A DNA stretch of 64,000 nt from Streptomyces sp. MUM 2J. GTDB taxonomy: Bacteria > Actinomycetota > Actinomycetes > Streptomycetales > Streptomycetaceae. How positions within the stretch are numbered: position 1 is the first letter of the stretch; each line of letters starts with the position of its first letter. The translations under genes were made by a program, and so were the position numbers. This document shows, in pieces, positions 25,598 through 35,756 of this stretch. The DNA lies in assembly GCF_022414535.1 (NCBI RefSeq), contig NZ_JADWYM010000005.1, forward strand, positions 186,001 through 250,000, written 5' to 3'. The notes under the pieces were generated by a model. It was not told where the DNA came from and searched no databases. It was given only the letters and a program-made list of their open reading frames with translations.

Positions 25598-27292
25598 ATG
25601 AACGAACGAGCCGAGCCGGCCGAACCGGCCGAAGCGACACAGCACAGAGTTCCGGTCCTCATCGTCGGCGGTTCCCTGGTCGGCCTGTCGACCTCGCTGT
25701 TCCTCGGCCGGCTGGGCGTACCGCACCTGCTGGTCGAACGCCATGCGGGGACCTCCCACCACCCCCGCGGACGAGGCAACAACGTCCGCACGATGGAGCT
25801 GTTCCGGGTGGCCGGAGCCGAGCCGGCGATCCACCGGGCCGCCGCCACCCTCGCCGGCAACCACGGCATTCTCCAGGCACCCACGCTCGTCGGCGACGCG
25901 GGCGAGTGGCTGTTCCGGGAGATCGACCCGGGCGGCGGCCTGGCCCGCATCAGCCCGAGCTCCTGGTGCCTGTGCAGCCAGAACGACCTGGAGCCGGTCC
26001 TGCTCGACCGGGCCGCCGCGCTCGGCGGCGATCTGCGCTACTCCACCGAGCTGCTCTCCTACGAGGCGCACGCGTCCGGTGTCACCGCGGTGGTCAAGAG
26101 CAGGAAGACCGGCGAGCACACCACCGTCCACGCCGACTACCTGGTGGCTGCCGACGGCCCGCGCAGCCCCGTCCGGGAGCAGCTCGGCATCGGCCACAGC
26201 GGCCCGGGCGAGCTGTTCCACAACGTCAGCGTCACCTTCCGGTCCCGTCGGCTCGCCGACGTCGTGGGCGACCGCCGGTTCATCGTCTGCTACCTGACCA
26301 GCCCCGGCGCCGACGGCGCGCTGCTGCCCGTGGACAACCGCGAGCACTGGGTCTTCCACGCCCCCTGGCACCCCGAACAGGGCGAAACCCTGGAGGAGTT
26401 CACCGACGAGCGGTGCGCCGAGCACATCCGCCGCGCGGTCGGCGTGGCGGACCTCGACGTGGAGATCACCGGCAGGGCCCCCTGGCACGCCGCCCAGCGC
26501 GTGGCACGCAGCTACGGCTCCGACCGGGTGTTCCTGGCCGGCGACTCCGCGCACGAGATGTCCCCCACCGGCGCCTTCGGCTCCAACACCGGCATCCAGG
26601 ACGCCCACAACCTCGCCTGGAAACTGGCCGCGGTGCTCGGCGGCTGGGCCGGGAAAGGGCTGCTGGAGACGTACGACGCCGAACGTCGGCCGGTGGCCGA
26701 GGCGACCAGCGCCCGCGCCGCCGCCCGGTCGGCGGAACACAGCCACCCCGGTTTCGCCCCGCCGCCCGGCGCCGGCAGCGGTCCGCAGCGTGGCATCCTC
26801 AACGTGGCCCTCGGCTACCGCTACCCGCGCGGCGCCGTCGTCGGCGCCGATCCCGCGGCGCCGGTGGTGCCCGAGCGCCTCGGCCTCACCGGGGAACCCG
26901 GCAGCCGGGCACCCCACCTGTGGGTGCGTCACCAGGGCGGCCGGCTGTCCACGCTCGACCTGTACGAGCGCTCCCTGGTGCTGCTCAGCGACGCCGACGA
27001 GGGGCGGGGCTGGCACCGGGCCGCGCTGCGCCTCGCCGAGGAGTTGTCGCTGCCGCTGGTCTCGCACCGGTTCGGCGCCGGCGCCGACGGGGGGCTGGTG
27101 CCCGAGGAGGACGTGGACTGGGCCGAGTGCCACGGGACGCCCCGGACGGGTGCCGTGCTCGTCCGCCCGGACGGTTTCGTCGCCTGGCGGTCGCCGGCCG
27201 CGGATGCGGACCGGGGCCGGGAACAGGTCGCGGACGCGGAAGCGGAGTCGACGCTGCGTCATGTCCTGACCACCCTTCTGGACCTGTCCTGA
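25598..27292 (+). CDS. FAD-dependent aromatic hydroxylase (whiE-ORFVIII-like)
   Basis: 564 aa, PheA/TfdB-type flavin monooxygenase. It has GxGxxG-like VLIVGGSLVGLSTSLFLGRL at about 20-40, DG motif AADGPRSPVREQLG near 185, and GD motif VFLAGDSAHEMSPTGAFGSN near 310. A thioredoxin-like C-terminal domain closes with GAVLVRPDGFVAWR. Such enzymes hydroxylate aromatic polyketides using NADPH and O2. GGAGG precedes ATG 25598. It lies 3.6 kb ahead of whiE ORFI on the same strand. In S. coelicolor the corresponding whiE hydroxylase is divergent from ORFI, so the layout differs here. Confidence 0.88.
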   Translation: MNERAEPAEPAEATQHRVPVLIVGGSLVGLSTSLFLGRLGVPHLLVERHAGTSHHPRGRGNNVRTMELFRVAGAEPAIHRAAATLAGNHGILQAPTLVGDAGEWLFREIDPGGGLARISPSSWCLCSQNDLEPVLLDRAAALGGDLRYSTELLSYEAHASGVTAVVKSRKTGEHTTVHADYLVAADGPRSPVREQLGIGHSGPGELFHNVSVTFRSRRLADVVGDRRFIVCYLTSPGADGALLPVDNREHWVFHAPWHPEQGETLEEFTDERCAEHIRRAVGVADLDVEITGRAPWHAAQRVARSYGSDRVFLAGDSAHEMSPTGAFGSNTGIQDAHNLAWKLAAVLGGWAGKGLLETYDAERRPVAEATSARAAARSAEHSHPGFAPPPGAGSGPQRGILNVALGYRYPRGAVVGADPAAPVVPERLGLTGEPGSRAPHLWVRHQGGRLSTLDLYERSLVLLSDADEGRGWHRAALRLAEELSLPLVSHRFGAGADGGLVPEEDVDWAECHGTPRTGAVLVRPDGFVAWRSPAADADRGREQVADAEAESTLRHVLTTLLDLS

Positions 27293-27436
27293 ACGGCGTG
27301 GCGCGCGACGGAGTCACCCGCCTGAGCGTCCCGAGTGGTGGCGCGCGACAGGCTGGCTGACGGTGGTTCACATCGGGGCCGGGTCATTTCAGCTGACGAA
27401 GAGCCAGCTGCCCGGCCTTGATGGAAGGAACCTCAG

Positions 27437-28156
27437 ATGCGCTCTGCTCGCATGCTCCTGGCCACGGCGGCGGCCTCTGCCGCCCTCGCTCTCGGCGCCT
27501 CCGGCGCCTACGCGGCCGGAGGCGACTGGAACCACGACGACTCCTCCTCCAGCAGCGACTCCTCGCACGGCAAGGAGCACGGCAAGGACTACGAGAAGGA
27601 CGGCCCGCACGGCGGCATGCACACCGGCGGCGGCGCCCTGACCGCGCTCACCTCCGGCAGCGACTCCTCGCACGAGAAGGACCACGGCAAGGAGCACGGC
27701 AAGGAGCACGGCAAGGACTACGAGAAGGACGGCCCGCACGGCGGCATGCACACCGGCGGCGGCGCCCTGACCGCGCTCACCTCCGGCAGCGACTCCTCGC
27801 ACGAGAAGGACCACGGCAAGGAGCACGGCAAGGAGCACGGCAAGGACTACGAGAAGGACGGCCCGCACGGCGGCATGCACACCGGCGGCGGCGCCCTGAC
27901 CGCACTCACGGCCGACGACTGGGGCACGGCCCGCGACCCGAAGTACGACCCGGAGACCTACAAGGACAAGGGCGACTCGGGCAGCGGCGAAGGCTCCTGG
28001 AGCAAGGAGCACGACGCGCCGCACGGCGGCGTGCACACCGGCGGCGGCGCGCTGGCCGCACCGTCGGTGACCGCGGGCGGGCTGGCCGTCCTGGGCGTCG
28101 CCGGCGCCGGCCTCTACGTCGCCCGCCGCAAGAGGACCGCAGCGGGCGTGGCCTGA
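27437..28156 (+). CDS. Secreted His/Lys/Gly-rich repeat protein with C-terminal membrane anchor
   Basis: 239 aa. A clear signal peptide (about residues 1-26, cleavage after AYA) is followed by hydrophilic repeats of 35, 43 and 43 residues. Each contains HGKEHGKDYEKDGPHGG and HTGGGALTAL. A shorter degenerate fourth copy, then a C-terminal hydrophobic helix with an RRKR tail, end the protein. This is the layout of a sortase substrate, but no LPXTG or LAXTG motif is visible. The gene is followed 183 nt later by a class F sortase. High His content suggests metal binding or a wall-surface role. I know no characterised homologue. Confidence 0.85.
   Translation: MRSARMLLATAAASAALALGASGAYAAGGDWNHDDSSSSSDSSHGKEHGKDYEKDGPHGGMHTGGGALTALTSGSDSSHEKDHGKEHGKEHGKDYEKDGPHGGMHTGGGALTALTSGSDSSHEKDHGKEHGKEHGKDYEKDGPHGGMHTGGGALTALTADDWGTARDPKYDPETYKDKGDSGSGEGSWSKEHDAPHGGVHTGGGALAAPSVTAGGLAVLGVAGAGLYVARRKRTAAGVA
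27556..27908. repeat. Near-perfect in-frame tandem repeats in the surface protein gene
   Basis: Units begin at 27556, 27661 and 27790. The last two are 129 bp apart and essentially identical in DNA. The first is 24 bp shorter, missing one EKDHGKEH block. In-frame length suggests expansion by slippage or unequal crossing over. Confidence 0.85.
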
Positions 28157-28339
28157 CCATGTCGTCCGACATAGCCGCCGGGGCCGCCACGAGCGCCGTG
28201 GCGGCCCGGCCGGTGATCCCCATCCCCTTCCCGGGCTCTCTCTCCGGGCGCCCACCCCCCTCCCGGGCCCCGCGAACCCTCCCCCGGCGCCCTCCCCGGG
28301 CGTCCCCTCCGCTGCCGCGTCCGAATGAGGTGGTTCTCG

Positions 28340-29020
28340 ATGGCAGCCCCCGCTTCCCCCGACGCCGGCGGTGAGCCGGTGTCGACCGAGCGTCGTTCCC
28401 GCATGAGCCTGGCCATGGTGTGCGCGGCGGGCCTGCTGGTCCTGACGGCCGTCCGGTTCGGCGGCCACGAGCCCCCGCCGGCCGTCCCCGACAGCGCGCC
28501 CCGGCCCCCGGCCGCCGGGCAGAACATCGTCCCCTCCGCCGGTACCGCGGCCGGTACCGGCCGCGGCCTGCCCCGTTCGGCGCCGGTGCGCCTGGTCATC
28601 CCGAAGATCTCGGTGGACGCCCCCTTCACCACGCTCGCCCTCGGCGCCGACGGGCACCTCCAGCCGCCGCCGGCCCACGACACCAACCTCGTCGGCTGGT
28701 ACGGCGAGGGCGCGTCCCCCGGCGAGCGGGGCACGGCGATCATCGCCGGGCACGTCGACACCACCACGTCCGCCGCCGTGTTCGCGAACCTCGGCGAGCT
28801 CCGGAAGGGCGACGTCTTCCGCGTCGAACGAGCGGACGGCCGCACGGCGACCTTCGCCGTCGACGACGCGGAGTCCTTCGCCAAGGACGACTTCCCCGAC
28901 GAGCGGGTGTACGGCGACAGCGACCAGGCTCAGGTCCGCCTCATCACCTGTGCGGGCGACTACGACCACACGGTCCGGGACTACACGGAAAACCTGGTGG
29001 TCTTCGCCCATCTCCTGTGA
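28340..29020 (+). CDS. Class F sortase
   Basis: 226 aa with N-terminal membrane helix (about residues 22-40), a Pro-rich linker and a sortase domain. Catalytic His138 is in IIAGHVDT, Cys204 in LITCAG and Arg213 in the following loop, the class F arrangement. It cuts a C-terminal sorting signal and attaches the protein to the cell wall. ATG 28340 was chosen because GAGGTGG lies 8 nt upstream; ATG 28325 lacks a ribosome-binding site. The upstream repeat protein is the likely substrate despite its lack of a canonical motif. Confidence 0.9.
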   Translation: MAAPASPDAGGEPVSTERRSRMSLAMVCAAGLLVLTAVRFGGHEPPPAVPDSAPRPPAAGQNIVPSAGTAAGTGRGLPRSAPVRLVIPKISVDAPFTTLALGADGHLQPPPAHDTNLVGWYGEGASPGERGTAIIAGHVDTTTSAAVFANLGELRKGDVFRVERADGRTATFAVDDAESFAKDDFPDERVYGDSDQAQVRLITCAGDYDHTVRDYTENLVVFAHLL

Positions 29021-29217
29021 CACCCCCTCTCCACGGTCACCCGCGCAGTTCCCACGAGTCGCGCGCTTCCGGGGACGGGCACAGGATCGAGCCACGCAGC
29101 CGTCCGCGGCCGACCGCAGCCGACCGGGTTTCGCGGCCGTCATGGCGCGCGGCCGTCGCTGCCGCCGCCGCACCGCGGCCGGCGCCGCCCCTCCCCCTCG
29201 AAGGAGATGTCCGCAGG

Positions 29218-30369
29218 ATGACCACCACGTCCTCAGCCCCCTCAGACCTGCTGACCCGCCAGGTGTCGCAGCGCGTCTCGCAGTCCGTCTTCGACGGCTC
29301 CCGCCTCCGTGTCGTCCTCCTCGTGGACGTCTACGACGGAGCCCAGCAGCAGTTCCTGGAAGCCTACGAACAGCTGTGCAACCAGGTCGCGTCGGTCCCC
29401 GGGCACGTCAGCGACCAGCTGTGCCAGTCGATCGAGAACCCCTCCCAGTGGCTCATCACCAGCGAGTGGGAGAGTGCCCCGCCGTTCCTCGCCTGGGTCA
29501 ACAGCGAGGAGCACGTGCGGATGGTGGAGCCGCTGCACAGCTGCGTCCGGGACACCAGGTCACTGCGCTTCAACATCGTCCGGGAGACCGGCGGCCCGGC
29601 CGCGGACGCCACCGCCGGCGACCGTCGCCTCCAGGCGTCGCCGCGGATCGGCGACGGCGTGATCCGTCACGCCCTCACCTTCACGGTCAAGCCCGGCAGC
29701 GAGGAGGCCGTCGCCAGGATCCTCGCCGGCTACGCCTCCCCCGAGCCGAAGGTCGACAACACCACCCGGCTGTGCCGCACCTCCCTGTTCATGCACGGCA
29801 ACCGGGTGGTCCGCGCCATCGAGGTGCGCGGCGACCTGCTGGCCGCGCTGCGCCACGTGGCCCGGCAGCCCGAGGTGCGGGCCGTGGAGGAGGCCATCAA
29901 CCCCTACCTGGAGCAGGACCGGGACCTCGACGACCCCGAGTCCGCGCGGGTGTTCTTCACCCGGGCGGCGCTGCCCGCCGTCCACCACGTCACGGCGGAG
30001 CAGGACGACCCGCAGGCCGAGCGGCACGCCCTGTACTACCCGGCCCGGCCCGGACAGGGCATGCGGCTGGCCGAGTTGCTGGCCCAGCACGACGCCGCGG
30101 CGGCGGACGACGCGCACGGCCCCGTCCTGCGCAGCACGATCTTCCAGCGCGACGACGTCGTGGTGCGACTGATCGACGTGCGCGGCGGCCTGCCCGCCGC
30201 CGACCCCGTGCTGGCCCTCGGGCTCCCCGACGCCGCGCAGGCGGCGGAGCTGACGACCCTCCTCGCCGACGCCGGCCCGTCCGCGCCGCAGGACGGCGAC
30301 GTCGCACAGCGGCTGCTGGGCCTCGTCCGGATGACTCCCGTCACCGACCGCCGCTCTCCCGACGCCTGA
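29218..30369 (+). CDS. whiE-ORFI: WhiE-ORFI/SchA-CurD-like spore-pigment protein
   Basis: 383 aa. The N-terminal part (about 15-125) looks like an antibiotic-biosynthesis monooxygenase-type ferredoxin fold ([33 protein letters not shown]). The rest matches the SchA/CurD-like region found only in spore-pigment clusters. The exact reaction is not established. ATG 29218 has GCAGG directly before it and AAGGAG further upstream. It is the first gene of the polyketide operon, followed by the cupin with an 80-nt gap. Confidence 0.85.
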   Translation: MTTTSSAPSDLLTRQVSQRVSQSVFDGSRLRVVLLVDVYDGAQQQFLEAYEQLCNQVASVPGHVSDQLCQSIENPSQWLITSEWESAPPFLAWVNSEEHVRMVEPLHSCVRDTRSLRFNIVRETGGPAADATAGDRRLQASPRIGDGVIRHALTFTVKPGSEEAVARILAGYASPEPKVDNTTRLCRTSLFMHGNRVVRAIEVRGDLLAALRHVARQPEVRAVEEAINPYLEQDRDLDDPESARVFFTRAALPAVHHVTAEQDDPQAERHALYYPARPGQGMRLAELLAQHDAAAADDAHGPVLRSTIFQRDDVVVRLIDVRGGLPAADPVLALGLPDAAQAAELTTLLADAGPSAPQDGDVAQRLLGLVRMTPVTDRRSPDA

Positions 30370-30449
30370 CCGGGCGCCGGGACTCCACCCCCGCGGGGCG
30401 GGGGCGGCCAAGGACACACGTCGACACAGCACACGATCGGAGCAACGTC

Positions 30450-30860
30450 GTGATCACATCCCGTCCCAGAATCGTGGATCTCAGCGAGGTCGAGCCCAAC
30501 ACCCGGCGCGGCGGCGATCTGCGTGCCCTGCTCACCCCCGCCACGGTCGGCTCCACCAGCGGCTTCATGGGGGTGGCCATCATTCAGCCCGGCGACCGCA
30601 TCGGCGAGCACTACCACCCGTACTCCGAGGAGTTCGTGTACGTCGTCTGCGGGCAGCTGGAGGTGGACCTCGACGGCGAACCGCACCCCCTCCAGCCCGA
30701 ACAGGGCCTGATGATCCCCGCCCACATGCGGCACCGCTTCCGCAACACCGGCAACGTCGAGGCGCGCATCGTCTTCCACCTCGGCCCGCTGGCCCCGACG
30801 CCGCCCGAGGGCCACGTCGACACGGAGGAGACCGGTCCCCTGCCGGTGGCCGGGTCATGA
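30450..30860 (+). CDS. whiE-ORFII: Cupin-domain protein (WhiE-ORFII)
   Basis: 136 aa, single cupin barrel. Motif 1 is [20 protein letters not shown] (two His and one Glu as metal ligands) and motif 2 is [14 protein letters not shown]. Homologues in spore-pigment and other type II clusters are thought to help cyclisation or tailoring. The GTG start at 30450 has GGAG 8 nt upstream. Its stop overlaps the KS-alpha start (ATGA, 30857-30860), which couples the two genes. Confidence 0.88.
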   Translation: MITSRPRIVDLSEVEPNTRRGGDLRALLTPATVGSTSGFMGVAIIQPGDRIGEHYHPYSEEFVYVVCGQLEVDLDGEPHPLQPEQGLMIPAHMRHRFRNTGNVEARIVFHLGPLAPTPPEGHVDTEETGPLPVAGS

Positions 30861-32125
30861 CCCGGCGTGTGGCGGTCACCGGCATAGGCGTGGTCGCGCC
30901 CGGTGGAATCGGCGCACCGGCCTTCTGGGACCTGCTGGCGAGCGGGCGCACCGCGACCCGCGGGATCACCTTCTTCGATCCGGCCGGGCTCAGATCGCGG
31001 ATCGCCGCCGAGTGCGACTTCGACCCGGCCGCCCACGGGCTGGACGAGCAGGACACCGCCCGATGCGACCGCTACATCCAGTTCGCCCTGGTCGCGGGCG
31101 AGGAGGCGGTCCGGGACTCCGGCCTCGACCTCGCCCGCGAGGACCCCTGGCGCGTCGGGGTGAGCCTGGGCACCGCGGTCGGCGGCACCACCCGCCTGGA
31201 GCACGACTACGTGCTGGTCAGCCATGGCGGGCAGCGCTGGGACGTGGATCACGCCCGGGCCGACCCGCACCTGCACCGCGCGTTCGCCCCGAGCACGCTC
31301 GCCTCTGCCGTGGCGGAGCGGTTCGGGGCGGGCGGCCCGGTGCAGACCGTCTCCACGGGCTGCACCTCGGGCCTGGACGCGGTCGGCTACGCCTTCCACA
31401 CCGTTGCCGAGGGCCGCGCCGACATCTGCGTGGCCGGTGCCTCCGACTCCCCGATCTCCCCGATCACCATGGCCTGCTTCGACGCGATCAAGGCCACCTC
31501 ACCGAACAACGACGACCCCGCCCATGCCTCGCGCCCCTTCGACGCGGGCCGCGACGGGTTCGTCATGGGGGAGGGCGGCGCGGTTCTGGTCCTGGAGGAA
31601 CTGGAACACGCCCGTGCCCGCGGCGCGCACGTGTACTGCGAGCTCGGCGGCTACGCCACCTTCGGCAACGCGTACCACATGACCGGCCTGACCCGGGAGG
31701 GCGTGGAGATGGCCCGCGCCATCGAGACCGCCCTCGACGGCGCCCGGCTCGACCCCACGGCCGTCGACTACGTCAACGCGCACGGGTCGGGCACCCAGCA
31801 GAACGACCGCCACGAGACCGCCGCCGTCAAACGGGCCCTCGGCCCGCACGCCTACGACACGCCCATGAGTTCCATCAAGTCGATGGTGGGGCACTCCCTC
31901 GGCGCCATCGGCGCGATCGAGGTCGTCGCCTGCGTGCTGGCCCTCGCCCACCAGGTGGTCCCGCCCACCGCGAACTACGAGACCCCGGACCCCGAGTGCG
32001 ACCTGGACTACGTGCCGCGCACCGCGCGCGAGCGGAAGCTGGACACCGTGCTCTCCGTGGGGAGCGGTTTCGGCGGGTTCCAGTCCGCGGTGGTCCTGAC
32101 CCGGCCCAGGGAGAGGACACGATGA
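30857..32125 (+). CDS. whiE-ORFIII: Type II polyketide ketosynthase alpha (WhiE-ORFIII)
   Basis: 422 aa. Decarboxylative condensing enzyme that, with KS-beta and ACP, builds the poly-beta-ketone chain. Active-site Cys169 lies in [11 protein letters not shown]. His residues lie in VNAHGSGT and [11 protein letters not shown], with the Lys of SSIKSM between them. Both ends overlap neighbouring genes by ATGA, keeping cupin, KS-alpha and KS-beta in fixed translational ratio. The whiE context makes the product a spore pigment rather than a secreted antibiotic. Confidence 0.95.
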   Translation: MTRRVAVTGIGVVAPGGIGAPAFWDLLASGRTATRGITFFDPAGLRSRIAAECDFDPAAHGLDEQDTARCDRYIQFALVAGEEAVRDSGLDLAREDPWRVGVSLGTAVGGTTRLEHDYVLVSHGGQRWDVDHARADPHLHRAFAPSTLASAVAERFGAGGPVQTVSTGCTSGLDAVGYAFHTVAEGRADICVAGASDSPISPITMACFDAIKATSPNNDDPAHASRPFDAGRDGFVMGEGGAVLVLEELEHARARGAHVYCELGGYATFGNAYHMTGLTREGVEMARAIETALDGARLDPTAVDYVNAHGSGTQQNDRHETAAVKRALGPHAYDTPMSSIKSMVGHSLGAIGAIEVVACVLALAHQVVPPTANYETPDPECDLDYVPRTARERKLDTVLSVGSGFGGFQSAVVLTRPRERTR

Positions 32126-33369
32126 GCGAACCACATCCGCGGCGCGCCGCCGTCACCGGCATCGGTGTGGTGGCGCCCAACGGAACCAGCACCGAGTCCT
32201 TCTGGAAGTCCACCCAGGAAGGCGTCAGCGTCCTGGACCGGATCACCCGTGAGGGCTGCACGGACATGCCGCTGCGGGTGGCCGGCGAGGTCCGCCAGTT
32301 CGACGCGCCGGAAGCGGTCGAGGAACGCATCCTCGTGCAGACCGACCGGTTCACGCACTTCGCGCTGGCCACCGCCGACCGCGCGTTGGAGGACGCCCGG
32401 CTGGGCCGGGCCGACACCGGCGAGGACCCGTTCTCCGTGGGCGTGGTCACCGCGGCCGGCTCCGGCGGCGGCGAGTTCGGGCAGCGGGAGCTGGAGCAGC
32501 TGTGGGGCAAGGGCAGCCGCTACGTCGGCCCCTACCAGTCCATCGCCTGGTTCTACGCCGCCAGCACCGGCCAGATCTCCATCCGCCGCGGCTTCAAGGG
32601 CCCCTGTTCGGTCGTCGCCGCCGACGAGGCCGGCGGCCTGGACGCCCTCGCCCACGCGGCACGGGCGGTGCGGCGCGGCACCGGCGTGCTCGTCGCCGGG
32701 GCGACCGAGGCACCGCTCGCGCCGTACTCGATGGCCTGCCAGCTCGGCTACGACGAACTGAGCACCGAACCCGACCCGGACCGCGCCTACCGCCCCTTCA
32801 CCGACGCGGCGTGCGGATTCGTGCCCGCGGAGGGCGGTGCCGTGCTCGTCGTGGAGGAGGAGGGGGCGGCGCGGGAACGCGGGGTGCGGGTGCGGGCGGT
32901 CCTCGCCGGCCACGCGGCCACCTTCACCGGCGCCTCCCGCTGGAAGGAGTCCCGGCAGGGGCTGGCCCACGCCATCGCCACCGCCCTGCAGGAGGCCGGC
33001 TGCGCCCCGGGGGAGGTCGACGCGGTCTTCGCCGACGCCCTCGGTGTGCCGGAGGCGGACCGGGCCGAGGCGCTGGCGATCGCCGACGCCCTCGGCGCCC
33101 ACGGCGGGAAGGTGCCGGTCACCGCCCCCAAGACCGGCATCGGCCGCGGCTACTGCGCGGCGTCCGTGCTGGACACCGCGGCGGCGGTGCTGGCGATGGA
33201 GCACGGGCTGATCCCGCCCACCCCGAACGTCTTCGACGTCTGCCACGACCTCGACCTCGTGACCGGCCGGGCCCGGCCCGCGGACCTGCGCACGGTACTG
33301 GTCCTCAGCCGCGGGCTCATGGGGTCGAACGCGGCACTCGTGCTGCGGCGCGGCGCCGATGTGCCGTGA
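32122..33369 (+). CDS. whiE-ORFIV: Ketosynthase beta / chain-length factor (WhiE-ORFIV)
   Basis: 415 aa, inactive KS homologue that pairs with KS-alpha and sets chain length. At the position of the KS-alpha nucleophile it has Glu169 ([11 protein letters not shown]). Antibiotic-type chain-length factors usually have Gln there, and Glu is, as I recall, typical of spore-pigment systems. The catalytic His of KS-alpha are also lost. It starts in an ATGA overlap with KS-alpha and has GGGAGAGG upstream. Confidence 0.93.
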   Translation: MSEPHPRRAAVTGIGVVAPNGTSTESFWKSTQEGVSVLDRITREGCTDMPLRVAGEVRQFDAPEAVEERILVQTDRFTHFALATADRALEDARLGRADTGEDPFSVGVVTAAGSGGGEFGQRELEQLWGKGSRYVGPYQSIAWFYAASTGQISIRRGFKGPCSVVAADEAGGLDALAHAARAVRRGTGVLVAGATEAPLAPYSMACQLGYDELSTEPDPDRAYRPFTDAACGFVPAEGGAVLVVEEEGAARERGVRVRAVLAGHAATFTGASRWKESRQGLAHAIATALQEAGCAPGEVDAVFADALGVPEADRAEALAIADALGAHGGKVPVTAPKTGIGRGYCAASVLDTAAAVLAMEHGLIPPTPNVFDVCHDLDLVTGRARPADLRTVLVLSRGLMGSNAALVLRRGADVP

Positions 33370-33504
33370 TCCGGCGCCGCGTGACCGGTCGCCCGGTGCG
33401 CCGGCGCCGCACGGCCCCACGCCCCGTCAGGGGCACCGCCCCCACCGATCCATCCGACCCGCCAGATCCACCCGATCCACCCACCCACACAGGAGGGAAA
33501 CCGT

Positions 33505-34243
<739 letters not shown>

Positions 34244-34264
34244 GCCGCGCGGAGGGACAGGCCC

Positions 34265-34597
34265 ATGCACCACACCCTGATCGTCGCCCGCATGGCTCCG
34301 GGGTCCGCCCCCGACATCGCGAAGGTCTTCGAGGACTCGGACCGGGGGGAGCTGCCCCACCTCGTGGGGGTCTCCCGGCGCAGCCTCTTCCAGTTCGATG
34401 ACGTGTACCTGCATCTCATCGAGTCCGTGGAGGATCCCGCGCCGGCCATCGCCCGCGCGGCCGGGCACCCGGAGTTCCGGGACGTCAGCGAGCGGCTGGC
34501 GGCCTACGTCAGCGCGTACGACCCCGCGACCTGGCGGTCCCCGAAGGACGCGATGGCGCACTGCTTCTACCGCTGGGAGAGCGGTCCGACCGGCTGA
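34265..34597 (+). CDS. whiE-ORFVII: TcmI-family polyketide cyclase (WhiE-ORFVII)
   Basis: 110 aa ferredoxin-fold cyclase. Family features are HHTLIVARMAPGSAPDIAKV, LFQFDDVYLHLIE and the C-terminal HCFYRWE. TcmI homologues close the last ring of aromatic polyketides. GGAGGGA precedes ATG 34265. It is the last gene of the plus-strand operon, ended by a large hairpin at 34613-34660. Confidence 0.92.
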   Translation: MHHTLIVARMAPGSAPDIAKVFEDSDRGELPHLVGVSRRSLFQFDDVYLHLIESVEDPAPAIARAAGHPEFRDVSERLAAYVSAYDPATWRSPKDAMAHCFYRWESGPTG

Positions 34598-34612
34598 CCC
34601 GGGTGTCCGGCC

Positions 34613-34660
34613 CACCGGCCGCCGGACCCGCCACCGCGGCGGGTGCGGCGGCCGGCGGTG
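34613..34660. terminator. Large bidirectional hairpin between convergent genes
   Basis: CACCGGCCGCCG and ACCCGCC on the left pair with GGCGGGT and the CGGCGGCCGG-GGTG block on the right around ACCGC, with two single-base interruptions. It lies between the cyclase gene and the convergent O-methyltransferase gene. Confidence 0.75.
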
Positions 34661-34685
34661 TGCGGCGGCCGGCGGTGCGTGTCGC

Positions 34686-35744
34686 TCATCCGGGGACCGT
34701 GCAGTCGAAGGCGTGCAGGTAGGGGTTGACCGGGCCGACGGCGTCGATGACCAGGCCCGCGCCGGTCAGCCGCCCGGACATGCTCTCGGTGGTGTGCTTG
34801 GCGCCGCCGACGTTGAGCAGGAGCAGCAGGTCCATGGCGGTGCTGAAGCGCATCGACGGTGTGTCGTCGACGAGGTTCTCGATGACGACGACGCGTGTCC
34901 CGGGGCCGCCCGCCTCGATGACGTTGCGCAGGGTGCGGGCGGTGCTGTCGTCGTCCCACTCCAGGATGTTCTTGATGACGTAGACGTCGGCCCGTACCGG
35001 GACGGCCTGCCGGCAGTCGCCGGGAACGATGCTCACCCGGTCCGCCAGCGCGCCGCCCGGCCGCAGCCGCGGGTCGGCGTTGTCCACCACGCGCGGCAGG
35101 TCCAGCAGGGCTCCCTGCATCGCCGGGTACTTCTCCAGCAGGCTGGCCAGCACGTGGCCCTGCCCGCCACCGATGTCGGCGACCGAGGTGCTGCCCGTCA
35201 GGTCGAGGAAGGCGGCGACGTCCCGCGCGGACTGCACGCTGGACGTGGTCATGGCGCGGTTGAAGACGTCCGCCGATTCGGGGGCGTCCTCGTTGAGCCA
35301 GGGGAAGAACTCCTTGCCGTACAGGTCCTCGATGACGTTCCGTCCGGTGCGGACCGCGTCCTCCAGGCGGGGCCAGGCGTCCCAGGTCCACGGCTCGGTG
35401 CACCACAGGCAGATGTCGCGCAGGCTGTGCGGGTCGTCCGCGCGCAGCAGCCGGGACATGTCGGTGTGCGCGAACGTCCCGTCCGGTCGCTCGGCGAAGA
35501 CGCCGTGGCTGGACAGGGCCCGCAGCAGGCGGCGCAGCGGCCGGGGTTCGCTGTGCACCGCGGCGGCGAGGTCCTCCACCGTCGTGGGGGTGTCACCGAG
35601 GGCGTCGGCGACACCGAGCCGGGCGGCGGCGCGCAGGGCGGCGGCGCAGGCCGCCGCGAACACGAGCTCCCGCATGCGCATGGCCGGCGGCGGGGCGGCG
35701 GCCTGCGGCGTGGGCGGGGCGGTCCTCTCGGGGGTGGTGGTCAT
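34686..35744 (-). CDS. SAM-dependent O-methyltransferase (DnrK/TcmO type)
   Basis: 352 aa. The N-terminal dimerisation winged helix spans about 25-110, and the class I methyltransferase domain contains the SAM loop VADIGGGQGHVL near 185-196, then DLPRVVDNAD. Such enzymes methylate phenolic OH groups of aromatic polyketides. It lies convergent to the pigment operon, so it may decorate the pigment. It follows the beta-helix gene with a 12-nt gap and GGAAGGACAGGA as ribosome-binding site, so the two form an operon. Confidence 0.9.
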   Translation of the reverse strand: MTTTPERTAPPTPQAAAPPPAMRMRELVFAAACAAALRAAARLGVADALGDTPTTVEDLAAAVHSEPRPLRRLLRALSSHGVFAERPDGTFAHTDMSRLLRADDPHSLRDICLWCTEPWTWDAWPRLEDAVRTGRNVIEDLYGKEFFPWLNEDAPESADVFNRAMTTSSVQSARDVAAFLDLTGSTSVADIGGGQGHVLASLLEKYPAMQGALLDLPRVVDNADPRLRPGGALADRVSIVPGDCRQAVPVRADVYVIKNILEWDDDSTARTLRNVIEAGGPGTRVVVIENLVDDTPSMRFSTAMDLLLLLNVGGAKHTTESMSGRLTGAGLVIDAVGPVNPYLHAFDCTVPG

Positions 35745-35756
35745 TCCTGTCCTTCC

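Noticed and set aside
27556..27908. Possible CRISPR array from regular repeats
   Set aside because: Repeats are contiguous, in frame and code for a secreted repeat protein; there are no unique spacers and no cas genes.
27437..28156. Chaplin gene
   Set aside because: It has a signal peptide and C-terminal anchor but no chaplin domain with its conserved Cys pair; the body is His/Lys/Gly repeats.
28157..28339. Additional small gene between the repeat protein and the sortase
   Set aside because: Pro/Arg low-complexity only, no start with a ribosome-binding site.
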